DNA of 64,000 bases, from the NCBI GenBank assembly GCA_964034945.1, contig OZ035960.1, forward strand, positions 74,618,085 through 74,682,084. The letters are read 5' to 3'. The notes beneath the pieces were generated by a model. It was given only the letters and a program-made list of their open reading frames with translations, was not told the origin of the DNA and ran no database searches. This DNA comes from Chrysopilus asiliformis (lineage: Eukaryota > Arthropoda > Insecta > Diptera > Rhagionidae). Positions 12,801-23,892 of the stretch are shown here, piece by piece. Every line of letters starts with the position of its first letter. Within the stretch, counting starts at the first letter, position 1. The translations under genes and the position numbers were made by a program.

Positions 12801-15800
12801 ACATTCCTTCAGACCTGATGGTCAACCACACTAAAATTTTCTATGGAAACTCTGTTGTGGGTAAAATTTTGACTTTATTGATCCCAGAGTATTAAAGTAA
12901 TGATGTCCTTGTCATTTGTTTCTATCTAGAGTGAAATAAGACTCATCATCTATCACTATGTTTATTTTGCTTTTCGCGGGAAAAAAAATTTACAACGCCA
13001 ATGCATCATCTCCCAAAAAAGGTACGCGTGACCAATAGGCCGGGTGTAAACCATTTTTTTCATTAATTTCATACGCCATGGAATATATCGAAGTTGAAAT
13101 AATTAAAGTTTTTTTTACTTAATATCAATTTATAGTTGTTTAAAATTTTGGCCGATTTAAATCCCCAAACATTAATAAAAAAATAATCTCAAAAATTCAA
13201 ATATGAACCGAAACACAAAAAAAATTCGCTGTTTGGGTTGGTTACAGCATTTGCTTTATAAACTGTCTTGGTTTTGGTTCAGTTCGGCATATTTTTTTAA
13301 TGTTTTGGTTTTGGTTTATTGGTTTTTGGTTCGGTTAAAAAAACCGGATTGCGTATATGATTCTCAGAAATCTAATTCACAAAGCAGTATCATTTTTTTC
13401 TAAAGCCCTACTTCAGTAATTTTTTCTTCAGCTCCACATAAGACTAATATTTTCAGTTTTTTCTGTTCAGGATCCTAGAGTATTGGATGCTATGCTTCCA
13501 TATCTTACAAGCTACTATGGAAATCCACATTCCAGAACACATGCCTATGGTTGGGAAACTGAAGAAGCTGTAGAAAAAGCACGGAGTCAGGTTGCTAAGT
13601 TAATCAAAGCTGAATCCAAAGAAATCATTTTTACATCAGGTGCAACAGAGTCTAATAATATTTCTATTAAAGGTGTTGCAAGGTTTGAAGTTAATTGCTT
13701 GCTGGAATGAAATCCCGTGTAATGTTTTATTTTTAGATTTTATGGCGCAAAGAAGAAACATATTATTACAACACAAACTGAACATAAGTGTGTACTAGAT
13801 TCCTGTAGGGCATTAGAAGCTGAAGGTTTCAAAGTTACATATTTACCAGTACAGTCAAATGGAGTTATTAATCTCACAGACCTCAAGGAAGCTATTACAG
13901 ACGCTACTTGTCTTGTGTCTATTATGACTGTAAATAATGAAATAGGTTTGTAGTTATTAGGTTTGTTGTTATACCAGAATATTCTAATTAAGTATTATAG
14001 GCGTCAAACAACCGATTGCGGATATTGGTAATCTTTGTCGATCTAAAAAAGTTTTTTTTCATACTGATGCTGCGCAGGCAATAGGAAAAATTCCCATCGA
14101 TGTAAACGCTATGAATATCGACTTGATGTCAATTTCAGGCCATAAAATATATGGCCCAAAAGGAGTTGGTGCACTCTTTGTACGAAGGCGCCCGAGAGTT
14201 CGCTTAGAACCTATACAAAGTGGTGGAGGCCAAGAAAGGGGACTGAGAAGCGGCACCGTTCCTGCTCCGTTAGCTGTAGGCCTTGGCGCAGCTTGTGAAA
14301 TCGCATTTCATGAAATTGAATATGATCATAAATGGATGGAATTTTTATCACAACGGTTATTAAATGCAATTTATTCGAAATTAAAGCAAGTAATTCGAAA
14401 TGGCGATCCAAGTCAAACCTATCCTGGTTGTATAAATTTATCATTTGCTTACGTAGAAGGTGAATCATTATTAATGGCATTAAAAGATGTAGCTCTTTCT
14501 AGTGGCTCAGCATGTACATCAGCTTCACTAGAACCATCGTATGTGCTACGAGCTATTGGGACAGATGAAGATTTAGCCCACAGTTCTATCAGGTAAGTTT
14601 ATATGTTGTTGATTTTTGAACAAAATTTGCCAAGAAAATTTTTTTGTGGTTTTGAGTAGAGATGGGCGCTTTAGTGATTCGATGCAAGTAGCCTTTCATA
14701 TCGACTTCATAAGTGCAAGTCGATTCATCGATTAATTTCCACATTTTGTACCATATTCACTTTTACTTAAAATTTACACCATGTGAAAGTAGTGCCACCA
14801 AGGGGGCACGTGAGTTTTACCTGCAATGTCGTTTGTCGAACTATGCAAATATCTCACCACTTCTGCTCACAGTTATATAAGTATGACAAAATCTAGAATT
14901 GCAAAAATATGATAGGTCCGCCAGAATTAATAGCGGGGGATTTATTTTGTGTCATGTTTTGATAAACTGGTACGGCACCGAAAGTTCTTTTGCATTAGTG
15001 ATTCTTCGTGTACTTCAACACAGTAATCAAATGAAAATTGCTGTGCTTACTCAGGAAACGCTGGATTCAGAAAATGTCGAAAATTCTTTCGACTTGGGTG
15101 CGACAGGTCTGATAAAAGCCTCCAAGAACCGGAAATTTGAGGAAAATGTTAATCAAGTTATCCTTACAGGGCCTTCTGTTATCCTTATAAGGACCAAGTA
15201 TTCAAAATATTGTATAGCCATCGGACTTACGTATTTCTACGGTTCCTGACTACACGGATACCCTGTTCACGAAATATCTCAAATAATGTCTATTTTATCC
15301 GTATGGCAAGTTTTGTCATGCTGCTTGCATGTCAATCAAAAACAGTTAGTTTTGATGAAAAAATAAGATACCCGTTGCCCTGCTATTTCTAAAATTAATA
15401 TTTTTTGAAATATTGCAAAACGGAATAAGAAACCTTTCTTACACAGGGCAATTATTTATTTGTCTTGTATTTCATACACAGGACAATACATTCTTGCCCG
15501 GCTTTTCTTAAGCAGAACAAAACCATCTGTCCTAATACGAGAATGGCAACGAAAATGTAAAATTAATAGCGAAATACGCTCATTTCCATTGGCATGCTGT
15601 TTCAAAAACTTCTAATTTCCAAGTTTTAGCCTCCCTTGAAATTCAGTTGCCCTGCGTAAGAAAGTTTTATACGCAGGGCAATTGGATTTGGAAATATTTA
15701 CTAAATCAGCAGAGGTGGAAGAGGCGGACATCATCGGATTTGATTTTTAATTTGCTTGAGAGCCACTTTTTTGGTGTTAAAATATATTGATAGTTTTTGA

Positions 15801-18800
15801 AATAAAATCCAACCAAAGTAAAGGTTTTTCCTTTGTTTTTTTTTGTGTCATGTTATTTTATTTTCAGTTTTCAGAAGTTGGAAAATTTGGTTAATTATAA
15901 TTATGTTCATGTTGGTGATGTATCCAAATTCTAGGTTAGTACTACTGAAGCATTACTGCTCCTTCGGTTTTATTTTGTATGATACAATTTTAAACGGATA
16001 TTGCGAACCAAAGTATAAACAGAGCCCCATTAAAAACATCCTAAAGTCGTGGTGACTTTACAGTCTGTAATAAAAGGTTCCGCAACGCTCAAACCATTTC
16101 ATTTGGATACTACAATGTAACTAAATTGATATTTTTTTAAAGATGCCAAAAGTGTTCCGAAAAGGAGGTTTTCAGTACCGTATAGCAACAAAATCTAACC
16201 TTTAATTTAGCTACTCGTCAAACACCTCCTAGTAGAACTACAAAGTTTTTTTTACATAATATGTTCCTGTCTTGCAAAGGGATTATTGTTTCTCGCTCAT
16301 TCTGTTGTCAGCAGTTTTCATGCACATTCATACTGAATTTGACATTTGATGTTCTTGTTGTGATCTGTTGAATGGGCGTATCGGAAATATGAATAAAACA
16401 CAGATCACTACTTTAATTAATATTTAATGCGGAGCGATATGAAAGGAGTTCTACTCCCAGCCTTGAAACTGCCGATAAAGTTATAATAAAGAGATATGAC
16501 ATTTATAACCGTCTCGAACTGCCGATAGACGGCGCTGGTTATATGGAAGAGATTTGACATTTATAACATCTCTCTCCATTTAAGATGAAAATATTGTAAA
16601 CAAAACAAAAAAAGCAAGGTGTCTGTCTCGTGGAGACGGTCAGAAGACGTGGATCCGATCGCCTACAACGATCGCCAATAGATATTTAAGTAAGAAATTT
16701 TAGTGAAAAGGAAACTAAAGAAACAATTTGATTGACCGTACTGTTACGTTTACGGGATGTGCCTTTCCATTTGGTGAATTTCGGCATCTTGTACCTAAAA
16801 ATCAAATTTCACTTGCAACACAACGAACAAATGTTTAATTCTGAAATGTTATAGGGCATTTTCATAAATGTACTCGGAAGTTGCGCAAATTGCAAAAACA
16901 TTTTCTTCCATCTCCCCGTAATACCGCTCCAGAGGCTGAGAGCTTCCATCCAGTCATTTCCGAGAACGGTCAGGTGATTTGACTTGGCAACGTAGCACGG
17001 GCCAACATCCTCTCGTCCGTAAAGCTTCAATCGGGCATTGAATTTTCCTAGCATGGAAACTTGGTCGCCTGATGCGCTGATAGCTTGTTCTTCGCATACT
17101 GTGAGTTTTGGTGAGCCCAACTTCCTCCAGTTTTCCCCAATGATCGTCCAGTCGGAACCGGAATCCAGCTGAAGGCGAAATTTCGAATTGTCAATTGCTG
17201 GCTCGACAAATTTGCGCGTCGAAATCGATGATGAGTGAACGGCGTTGCTGCGACGACGCCACGAATTCCGGTTGGATCGGTTTCACTCTCTGCGTGCCTT
17301 CTCCCAAGCCAGGTACTTTGCTGCCGCCTCGCAGTGACTGGCCTTGTGACCCCCTGTTGGCAGTTGGGGCATTGCGTTTCTAGGAAGGGGTAGTCACGAT
17401 GCCAGTGAAGCGCACCACAGAAATGGGAATTGTTAAGGGGAACCGCCAAGGGATCATCCTGTCTGGACTGCTGACCTCTTAATGTTCGCTGATTTCCCTT
17501 TTGCCCGCCCTTGGGCTTGTTACTTCGCTGCTGTACGACAAGAGCTTCGCTGCTGGACGTAGTTGATTTGACCTTTAAGCACTGCTGATCAGTCAAAGAT
17601 GAGTCGGTTCTCAGCCTCTCCAACGCGACTGCCATCTCGCAGATTTCATCAACCGTGAGCTTGGGAATGGCGCTGCTTGGAACTGCTGCGGCTGCTCGCA
17701 CCTTCTCGTTCTCCTCGATCTTGATCTTCAGCTTCTGTTGAATGTGATGGTCGTTCAGGCCTTTGACGAAAAGGAGCACCTTTAGATCGCTGACCTCACA
17801 CGTTGCTAAATTGAATTTCTCACAGCGCATGTTGACTCTGCTCGCAAACTCCTTCATCTTCTGACCTGATTCACGCTCAACTTCGAAAACCCTCAAACGC
17901 CGCACGAATATTGACTGTGCGCGCAAACAACGATTTCAATTTTTCCACTGCGACGTCAAACGCTACGTCGGCTTTCGATGCTGGCAAAATTGCGTCGGCG
18001 AACTTCTGGTAGTCGATGTCATTAAGCTTTTCAGTCAGAAGGCTGACTTTCTGCGCGTTGGTGAGAGCCGCCTGAAAAATGTCTGATAACGATCGTACCA
18101 GCGGTCGAAGGTCAGGTTCTCCTCTGGACAGAACGTGAATTGCCACAGAAAAACTTATGTAGTTAAAGAAAAAAAAATTTTTTTTTGCTCTAGGTGGCGT
18201 ACGAGTGCTGAAACCGACTACTTCGGAAAAAACATACTTTCAAGCAGAGTTGGGCGTTAATAATTACAAAGTAATTTAATTAATAATTAAATAACTTGTA
18301 ATTGAATTACATGTAATTGAATTTGTAATTGTAATTACATGTAATTGTTTTTGTTTTTAATTACAAATAATTTAATTACAAGTAATTATTTTTCATCAAT
18401 TACAAAGTAATTGAATTACATGTAATTACAATTACAAAGTAATTCAATTACATGTAATTCAATTACAAGTAATTTAATTACACGTTTAATTACTTAAATA
18501 AAATTGGTAGCTAAATTGAATTTCCACCGTTCTAAAAAAACCGGTTTCTGAAACGGCGACATTTCAGGTTTTAAACTCATAGTAAATATCATATGTCATA
18601 TATATTATCATATGTCAAATGTAAACATAACAAAAGCTATAATTGCCAATCTGGCAATTATTGAAAACCCGTATGGTTATATGGCAATGTTTGAATTTTA
18701 ATTGAACGGCGAACAGTTGTATCAAAATTCCAATTTGAAGTCAAACTTTTCATAGGATTTTTTAAAATTTATTCCAATCGGATTTGGATGTATGGGAGTT

Positions 18801-20253
18801 TTATGTAGAATCATGTCCTAAATAACTTTTGTTCTTGCACTTTTTTGATAAGGTTTGATAAGGTGCACCGTTGGGGTTAAGCCCAAAAAAACAGAGCCTT
18901 TAGTTCCAGAAAAGCACAAAAATTGCTTGTTTCGGTTCATTTGGCCAGGGGTGTACAGTACCAAAAAATTATTTTTTGCTTGCACTAAGTATTTTTTTTT
19001 AAATAAAAGCTTTTTTTAACGTTTTTACAGTCTTTTCGTTCAAACTATTCTGAAACGCAAAATTATTTTTTGCTTGCACTAAGTATTTTTTTTAAATAAA
19101 AGCTTTTTTTAACGTTTTTACAGTCTTTTCGTTCAAACTATTCTGAAACGTTTCATTTAAAGAAATTCATGCAAGTAGAAATTGTTGCGTTGCAGGCGAA
19201 AAATTTGAGCTGCCAAGGTCAAATACTCCCTCAAATTAGGGTTTCCATCCCGTGATTTTTTCTTCACGGACGTTATGCTCTAGTTAAGGGCGTCCGGAGT
19301 GTTTTTTTTTAATTCGGGACAATGTAATGCAGCCCTAGAAAAGTGGCGCCGGGACACATTATAAAAATGCCAACGGAGGCCTCAAATAGAGAACAGTGAC
19401 GTCATTATCTACGCTATCCTGTCCACAATCTCTTTGGATTTTATATACGTCATCATCATCCTCGGGCCTCCTCAATTGAGGTTTCATATCAATTTCTCCC
19501 CGGCTCCGCACCTACAGTTTTACATGGATTGCGAACCATGGATGAATTACAACATTTGTAAGGTTTTTACATTGGAACCCAACAACAGCAGAGGCCGTGA
19601 TAGCAATCTAGACCGATGATGGCGTTAGCACAAAGCTGCAATTATCACTATTCATTTCGTAAAGCAAGTTGAGTGGACTTGAATTGAAGCACCGACCTCC
19701 GAAATACGGGCCAAGTATTTTACCACTTGGACTATGCGTGACCTAGACGATCATGTTCCATGGCATTCCTAAATCCAGCAGACGATGTTGATACGAAAAG
19801 CGTGGACAAAATTTTCAGAAACTGGTGTACTCGCGGAGAAAAATGTTCACATTTCTTTGATATTTTGATTGCAGTAAAATAACCTCTGACTGCTTCCCAT
19901 TTTCACCAAATTTCGTATTCATTCAACAAACTATCCATATTTTCGTCTTGCTGGTACATCTGTTGAATCTCTTTCAGCTATTTCTTTGCTTCACTTATTT
20001 TTTTTTAAATTTTGAGTCTTACTAAACTCCTGTATCTTTGCCCCTGAGTGCCACCCTACAGTATATAGAATTAAAGAATATCACTTTTTTTTCTTTTAGG
20101 TTTGGCATTGGACGATTCACAACGATGGAAGAAATTGACTACACCGCTGACAAGTGTATTAAACATGTTGAGAGGTTGAGAGAAATGTCTCCTCTCTGGG
20201 AGATGGTGCAGGAAGGTGTTGATTTGAAAAGTATTCAATGGTCACAGCACTAA
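821..20253 (+). CDS. Nfs1: Cysteine desulfurase, mitochondrial (NFS1), six exons
   Basis: Exons are 821-908, 959-1041, 13471-13682, 13737-13945, 14001-14592 and 20100-20253. They sum to 1338 nt (445 residues plus TAA), and every junction has GT/AG ends and matching phase. NFS1 is the PLP enzyme that takes sulfur from cysteine for Fe-S cluster assembly in the mitochondrial matrix (known family role). Exon 1 is a basic, Ser-rich presequence ([16 protein letters not shown]). The mature protein starts near [20 protein letters not shown]. Visible hallmarks are the SGATESNN segment, [10 protein letters not shown], the PLP lysine in [10 protein letters not shown] (Lys246) and the mobile-loop catalytic cysteine in SSGSACTSA (Cys369). 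The C-terminus [16 protein letters not shown] matches the animal family, and the length is close to the human 457. Introns 1, 3 and 4 are 50-55 bp; introns 2 (12,429 bp) and 5 (5,507 bp) are full of transposons. The gene looks functional: no stops or frameshifts. Confidence 0.97.
2550..3068. mobile_element. piggyBac-like MITE (TTAA target)
   Basis: CCCTTTCATGCAT at the left and the complement of CCCTTTGTTGCAT at the right are directly bounded by TTAA at 2546-2549 and 3069-3072. TTAA duplication is characteristic of piggyBac. It contains the fold-back at 2609-2800. Non-coding. Confidence 0.75.
2609..2800. repeat. Fold-back with 80-bp arms
   Basis: Arms around 2609-2687 and 2718-2800 are inverted copies containing GGCGGATCCAATATGGCGGTC. 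The outer part (AGATTCGTAATCAGCGACCCC) resembles the first part of the satellite monomer at 31.2-36.1 kb, so the two families may be related. Confidence 0.8.
3847..4582. mobile_element. MITE with 3-bp TSD (PIF/Harbinger-like), 736 bp
   Basis: The left end TAGCGAAAACACAATG and the right end are inverted for about 45 bp (one arm carries GTAAGCTTTGACATTT). TTA lies directly outside both ends (3844-3846 and 4583-4585). Internal sequence is non-coding, with GCGTCAAAGCG-like short repeats near both ends. Confidence 0.65.
4754..5862. mobile_element. PIF/Harbinger element remnant, 1.1 kb
   Basis: TIRs carrying GGGAGATG and ATCAGCTCCTGCAGCTG lie at both ends, bounded by the 3-bp TSD TAA (4751-4753 and 5863-5865), as expected for PIF/Harbinger. 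It holds the start of a transposase-like ORF and a further inverted-repeat insertion at about 5403-5824. Confidence 0.75.
4885..5052 (+). pseudogene. PIF/Harbinger transposase N-terminal remnant
   Basis: An acidic start [17 protein letters not shown] is followed by unrelated sequence and a stop. The acidic then Lys/Arg-rich N-terminus resembles HARBI1-type nucleases, and the host element has Harbinger termini. The nuclease domain is absent, so this is a remnant. The family call rests mainly on the element ends. Confidence 0.45.
5970..6446. mobile_element. PIF/Harbinger MITE, family 1 copy a, TSD TAA
   Basis: It begins AGCGGCCCCTACACG and ends with the inverted counterpart CGTGTAGGGGCCGCT. 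TAA flanks both ends (5967-5969, 6447-6449). A second copy of the same family lies at 39573-40614. A 13-nt G run follows at 6472-6484. Confidence 0.85.
6891..7075 (-). repeat. Fragment of TATACCC dispersed repeat
   Basis: It begins with AACATAACAGAAGCTATAATTGCC, then a segment like ATTATTGAAAATCCGCATGG and later AGTCAAACTTT, matching one end of the dispersed family at 21395-21899, 47965-48565 and 58217-58786. Truncated. Confidence 0.65.
7560..8360. repeat. Fold-back region of CGAAAAT / ATTTTCG units
   Basis: The left half is rich in CCGAAAAT, the right half in the inverted ATTTTCGG, so the whole region can fold on itself. A perfect palindrome (8146-8228) sits near the right. No ORF of interest. 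Confidence 0.5.
8146..8228. repeat. Perfect palindrome, 41-bp arms
   Basis: Arms 8146-8186 and 8188-8228 are exact reverse complements around a single A; both ends carry CGAATTC. Confidence 0.95.
8650..9759. mobile_element. hAT non-autonomous element, TSD CTCTATAA
   Basis: The left end CAGTGCTCGGCAACC and right end GGTTGCGGAGCACTG are inverted, and the exact 8-bp duplication CTCTATAA lies at 8642-8649 and 9760-9767, diagnostic for hAT. The interior is made of degenerate repeats mentioning CCGTTATCGAGAT and includes a segment (about 8900-9110) that also occurs inverted near 28800-28960. No transposase. Confidence 0.92.
10085..10523 (-). pseudogene. mariner transposase fragment
   Basis: The - strand encodes a helix-turn-helix segment [20 protein letters not shown], then [20 protein letters not shown] and NVITG, which is the N-terminal half of a mariner transposase up to the first catalytic region; it then goes out of frame. 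The end GAACAAACCTCGTA at about 10509-10522 is a mariner-type terminal repeat next to TA. The C-terminal half and other terminus are missing. Confidence 0.8.
10936..11070 (+). pseudogene. PIF/Harbinger transposase N-terminal remnant
   Basis: The [19 protein letters not shown] continues with an Arg-rich stretch and [16 protein letters not shown], then TGA. The RxRINF...FEFNExFR pattern is typical of the start of HARBI1-like transposases in insects. The catalytic domain is absent. Confidence 0.6.
11651..13127 (-). mobile_element. Tc1/mariner-type element interrupted by hAT
   Basis: The ends are inverted repeats of 70-80 bp (AAGTAAAAAAAACTTTGATT at the left; the inverted form with AATTAAAG at the right). 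The - strand holds a decayed DDE transposase: DDESYF near 12940, [14 protein letters not shown] near 12690-12650, [10 protein letters not shown] near 12610 and [12 protein letters not shown] near 12570-12540. The reading frame resumes after the hAT insertion with [19 protein letters not shown]. Several frameshifts and stops make it non-functional. The DDE spacing would decide the subfamily. Confidence 0.8.
11849..12519. mobile_element. hAT MITE, TSD GTATAATC
   Basis: CAGCGTTTCTCAACC at the left, inverted GGTTGAGAATCGCGG at the right, and exact 8-bp TSDs at 11841-11848 and 12520-12527. It splits the Tc1/mariner transposase remnant, so it is younger than that element. Confidence 0.92.
15120..15240 (+). 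repeat. Isolated fragment of the 120-bp satellite
   Basis: GTTATCCTTACAGGGCCTTC and GTTATCCTTATAAGGAC followed by TATTGTATAGCCATCGGAC match the end of the array at 32540-32640. It is a single diverged copy outside the arrays. Confidence 0.7.
16370..16740 (-). mobile_element. Possible LTR of the gag-pro element
   Basis: It lies downstream of the gag-pro remnant in the same orientation and includes a tandem motif containing GACATTTATAAC with CTGCCGATA (two units around 16480-16590). A TG...CA end pair could not be fixed and no second LTR was found, so this is an inference from position. Confidence 0.3.
16809..18146 (-). pseudogene. Ty3-like retrotransposon gag-pro remnant
   Basis: The - strand reads a gag: an N-terminal part (18146-17877) and a following frame (17926-17283) with an alpha-helical capsid-like region, then two zinc knuckles. 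The first knuckle ([14 protein letters not shown]) has lost two of its cysteines; the second begins CPNCQQ and is completed only in another frame. A retropepsin follows with the active-site motif [10 protein letters not shown] near 17165 and LTVLGNDWM near 16945. Frames shift at about 17900 and 17340. Reverse transcriptase, RNase H and integrase are absent, so the copy is dead. Base composition is clearly more GC-rich than the surrounding intron, pointing to relatively recent arrival. Confidence 0.85.
18256..18495. repeat. Tandem AATTACATGTAATT-like region
   Basis: About 240 bp of overlapping copies of the palindromic word AATTACATGTAATT and variants with AAGTAATT. Low-complexity expansion inside Nfs1 intron 5. 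Confidence 0.85.
18624..18870 (-). repeat. Truncated TATACCC dispersed repeat
   Basis: It starts AACATAACAAAAGCTATAA and continues through CCAATCTGGCAATTATTG and AACCCGTATGG into the AAGTCAAACTTT part, as in the full copies, then stops near GATAAGGTGCACCGTT. Confidence 0.8.
18966..19148 (+). repeat. Tandem duplication, ~92-bp unit
   Basis: Two adjacent, nearly identical copies each run from AATTATTTTTTGCTTGCAC to CAAACTATTCTGAAACG. Confidence 0.95.
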
Positions 20254-20891
20254 AATTACTTGCTACTATTTTATCGTATCGTGAAATTAAACAATTGTAA
20301 AAATTAAGAAAATCAAGATTTTTTTTCCAAAATAACATTAGATTATAAGTATGGGAAAGTTAATCCAAGCAGGGTTGTGAAAAACCCGGGGTTTTTTTTA
20401 AAAAGCCCAACCCACTGGCTGTCTTTTGGTTTTTTTTTGGATTTTTAAAAACATTTTGACCAACATCAAATCTTGTATTTTTCTATTGCAAATAAAACGG
20501 TGAAATCTATAATTAATAACAGGTACTCGTATTATCTAATACAAATAATTTTTCAATTTTTAATTATCCTTTGTAACCACATCACTTCTTTTAATCAATG
20601 AAAAAATTTAAGTTTACCAGTAAAATTAAAATTTTTAAACAGTCGCTAAAAACGTTAAAATTTATTTGTAATGGACACGAAGACGAAAAGTAAAGACATC
20701 TATTTGTTATGAAAAAGTTTCTGAATTATTATTAAAAACGCCACTCAAGAACAATTTTCCCACTAGTAGATTTCATGAAAACCAAAGATGAAATTTTTAC
20801 TTTTAAGGTAAAATGTTCTTATTTTTATCTAATATCGACAATTAAAACCAAATATTTTTTGCTGGGTTTTATTATGTTTTTTAATGGTGTT
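20254..20891. other. Intergenic region between convergent genes
   Basis: It lies between the Nfs1 stop and the stop of the - strand gene, so it should hold both 3' UTRs. AATAAA-type words occur (for example near 20491). Otherwise AT-rich and unremarkable. Confidence 0.5.
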
Positions 20892-22739
20892 TTAATTATA
20901 TAATTGAAATTCTTGAAGATTTGCTCCGCCCCCTCCAATTGTGCTAACAATCACCGAACTTATTTTTGTCGAATCTAAAAAGGCTCCAGTGATCGAAGTG
21001 TCAGTAAATTTCTCTGGATAAAGTAACTTCTGGGTAGTACCATCAAAATACGAGGAAATTCCACTTGTTTCAATTACAGCTCTGCCGACAAACTCCGATT
21101 CTAGACCGTCCCCGTTATTGCCACTGGATGAAGACATATCGTCCCCTGAAAGATATTGTATACCAATCGCCATTTCTGACTTTTTAACCTAATAATGGTC
21201 TTGATCCAACCACTTCAAAACGTACCAGTTGTATCCATTTAAATCAGCGGTGGCCAACCCGCGGCCCGCGACGTTTGAAAATGCGGCCCGCCAAATGATT
21301 TGAAATTTTCAAAAAAAAAAAATTATGTAACTAATAAAATACAAAATACTAAAACTGCTCATAAAGTTTATATGCAATTTTACAATTTAATTTTTATACC
21401 CGTATGGTGAAACCAAAGGGTATATTAACTTTGCCTTATCGTTTGTAACGCCAAGATCCCGTCATTACACACAAAAATGAATTACGCCAATGTGTTTAGG
21501 ATGATAAAATAAATTAATTTGTGCATGTCCGTCCGTTTGTGGCGCGGAGCTACAGACTTGAAATTTTACGCAGATTCGTTTTTCGTAAAATGCGAGGCTA
21601 AGTTCGTTAATGGGCAAAAATGGACTATTAGGGGGGGGTACCCCTCATAACAAATGAAAACGTTTTTTGCGAATATCTCAAAAAAGGTGCCTCTTATCTA
21701 AAAAGTACAAGAACAAAAGTTATTTAGGATATGATTCTACATAAAACTCCCATACCTCAAAATCCGATTGGAATAAATTTTAAAACATCTTCTTGGACAG
21801 TTTGACTTCAAAGTGGAATTTGGATATATCCGTTCGCTTAAATCACCATACGGGGTTTCAATAATTGCCAGATTGGCAATTTTAGCTTTTGTTATGTTTT
21901 ATTTTACATAAGTATTAGGTACTCGTATACATTTACATTTAGATAAGTCCATTTATACATATATTTGTTTAGCAAATATTTTTTTCTTACCCCACGACTC
22001 CATTAGACTCTTTTCCAGATTGGATTTAAATCCAATCAAGAAAAAGTCTAATGGAGACTCAAAAAATCTTGCATCATGATTTAAATCTCCTTACTGTCAT
22101 GATTTTTTCGGCTACTGAAAAGTAGAATTTTTTTTTACACAAGAATAGCGGCTAAAAGCAATTTTTGTTTCGCGTTGACATTTCTAAGTACGCTATGGAG
22201 ACACGATAAATGTGAAAAATCATGACTGAAGATGCCCACACGCTGATTTCTTTATTCGCCAAAATATGGAGTGGGGGAAAAAATCATGATTTTTAAAAGC
22301 CCAATGGAGTCGTGGGGTTATGCTCAACTTTTTGCATTTTGTTCTAATTTTTTTTTTAAACCAAGTGACTGTTAAAAAACAACATAAAATATTATTTGAA
22401 ATTTTTTTTTAAGAAATTGCGGTTATTTTATTTTTTCATGTGCCGCCCGCCAAAAAAAATGAATCATCAGATTGGCCCGTGGAACGATTTGGGTTGGCCA
22501 GGCCTGATTTAAATGATCGAGAAAGTAACATAGGGGAAAAACCAAGATTCAGATTCATTTTACCCCCACCACTTACTGCCCCCACACCCCGGATTACTTT
22601 TCTTTGAGCCTATGTCCGATATTACACTTGGTTTATTTAAGTCGGCAACTTTTGAATCACTTTCGTTTGGTACATAATTTCCATATGGATAACTTTGAAT
22701 ATCACTACCAGATATATCTTCACTTGACGTACTAGCCAT
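20892..22739 (-). CDS. Unrecognised two-exon gene, 138 aa
   Basis: Exon 1 is 22739-22577 (starts MASTSSEDISGSDIQSYP), exon 2 is 21145-20892 (starts GDDMSSSSGNNGDG after the junction codon, ends LQEFQLYN stop). The donor GCA|gtaagt and acceptor tttcag|GG keep the frame; together 417 nt. The protein is Ser/Gly/Asp-rich at the N-terminus with a more ordered second half (SYFDGTTQKLLYPEKF, STIGGGGANLQ). I do not recognise the family. Subtracting the hAT insertion 21245-22506 and its TSD leaves an ancestral intron of about 160 bp, in line with the other genes, which supports a real gene. An upstream in-frame ATG at 22754 (MKKFI...) is possible. It is convergent with Nfs1 and in the same direction as oskar. 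Confidence 0.6.
21395..21899 (+). repeat. TATACCC dispersed repeat, full-length copy
   Basis: It starts TATACCCGTATGGTGAAACC and ends in GCTTTTGTTATGTTT. In between are GTTTGTAACGCCAAGATCCC, ACACACAAAAATGAATTAC, a GTCCGTCCGT tract and TTCGTTAATGGGCAAAAATG. Related copies in this window: 27222-28312, 47965-48565, 54568-55907, 58217-58786. No ORF; it could be a non-autonomous transposon of unknown class. Confidence 0.85.
21990..22317. mobile_element. PIF/Harbinger-like MITE, TSD TTA
   Basis: CCCCACGACTCCATTAGAC at the left, inverted CCAATGGAGTCGTGGGG at the right, TTA directly outside both ends (21987-21989, 22318-22320). 328 bp, non-coding, nested in the hAT element. Confidence 0.85.
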
Positions 22740-22889
22740 TATGAATTTTTTCATTTTTTTTTGATAAAAAAAAAATGAATTATTCAACAAGCTGCAGGTG
22801 ATAACAAAATTGGCACGTGTATCAAAATGATACACACCGTTGGATTTGTTACAAATTTTGTAGAACCCTAACGGTACATTTTGCGGCAT

Positions 22890-23707
<818 letters not shown>

Positions 23708-23790
23708 CAAAACATACAAAAAAAACTATAGTTATTTTAAGATGCTAAACAATTATAACTTTTTACTCTAAACTACACTATTGCTAGTAT

Positions 23791-23892
23791 TCACCCTTAT
23801 TGCGATTACCGTATCGTTTTCGACAAGAGGCGTTTTCGACAAGAAGAAAACGACTCTTGTCGAAAACGACACCACAATCGCAATACGGGTGA
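23791..23892. mobile_element. Small inverted-repeat MITE, 102 bp
   Basis: The ends TCACCCTTATTGCGATT and inverted AATCGCAATACGGGTGA enclose a hairpin of TCGTTTTCGACAAGA and its complement. It lies about 90-190 bp past the oskar stop codon. Confidence 0.75.

Larger units (their letters stand above)
1042..13470 (+). other. Nfs1 intron 2 (12.4 kb, transposon-filled)
   Basis: This intron lies between TTG|gtaaag at 1041/1042 and ttcag|GAT at 13470/13471. It contains the inverted-repeat elements, hAT, PIF/Harbinger, piggyBac-like and Tc1/mariner pieces listed separately. Stretches 6450-6890, 7080-7560, 8400-8640, 9768-10085 and 13130-13470 hold nothing I can assign beyond AT-rich sequence. Confidence 0.9.
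14593..20099 (+). other. Nfs1 intron 5 (5.5 kb)
   Basis: From AG|gtaagt at 14592/14593 to ttttag|G at 20099/20100. It holds a satellite-monomer fragment (about 15120-15240), a repeat shared with 28978-29060 (15290-15400), the gag-pro remnant, an ATGTAATT-rich tandem region and a 92-bp tandem duplication. Stretches 15400-16340 and 19150-20099 hold nothing I recognise. Confidence 0.9.
21245..22506. mobile_element. hAT element, TSD ATTTAAAT
   Basis: CAGCGGTGGCCAACC at the left and inverted GGTTGGCCAGGCCTG at the right, with exact 8-bp TSDs at 21237-21244 and 22507-22514. GCGGCCCGC-type sequence follows each end. Two later insertions lie inside: a TATACCC repeat (21395-21899) and a 3-bp-TSD MITE (21990-22317). 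It sits in the intron of the - strand gene. Confidence 0.92.

Noticed and set aside
14059..14480. Antisense ORFs over Nfs1 exon 5
   Set aside because: Shadows of the strongly supported Nfs1 coding frame.
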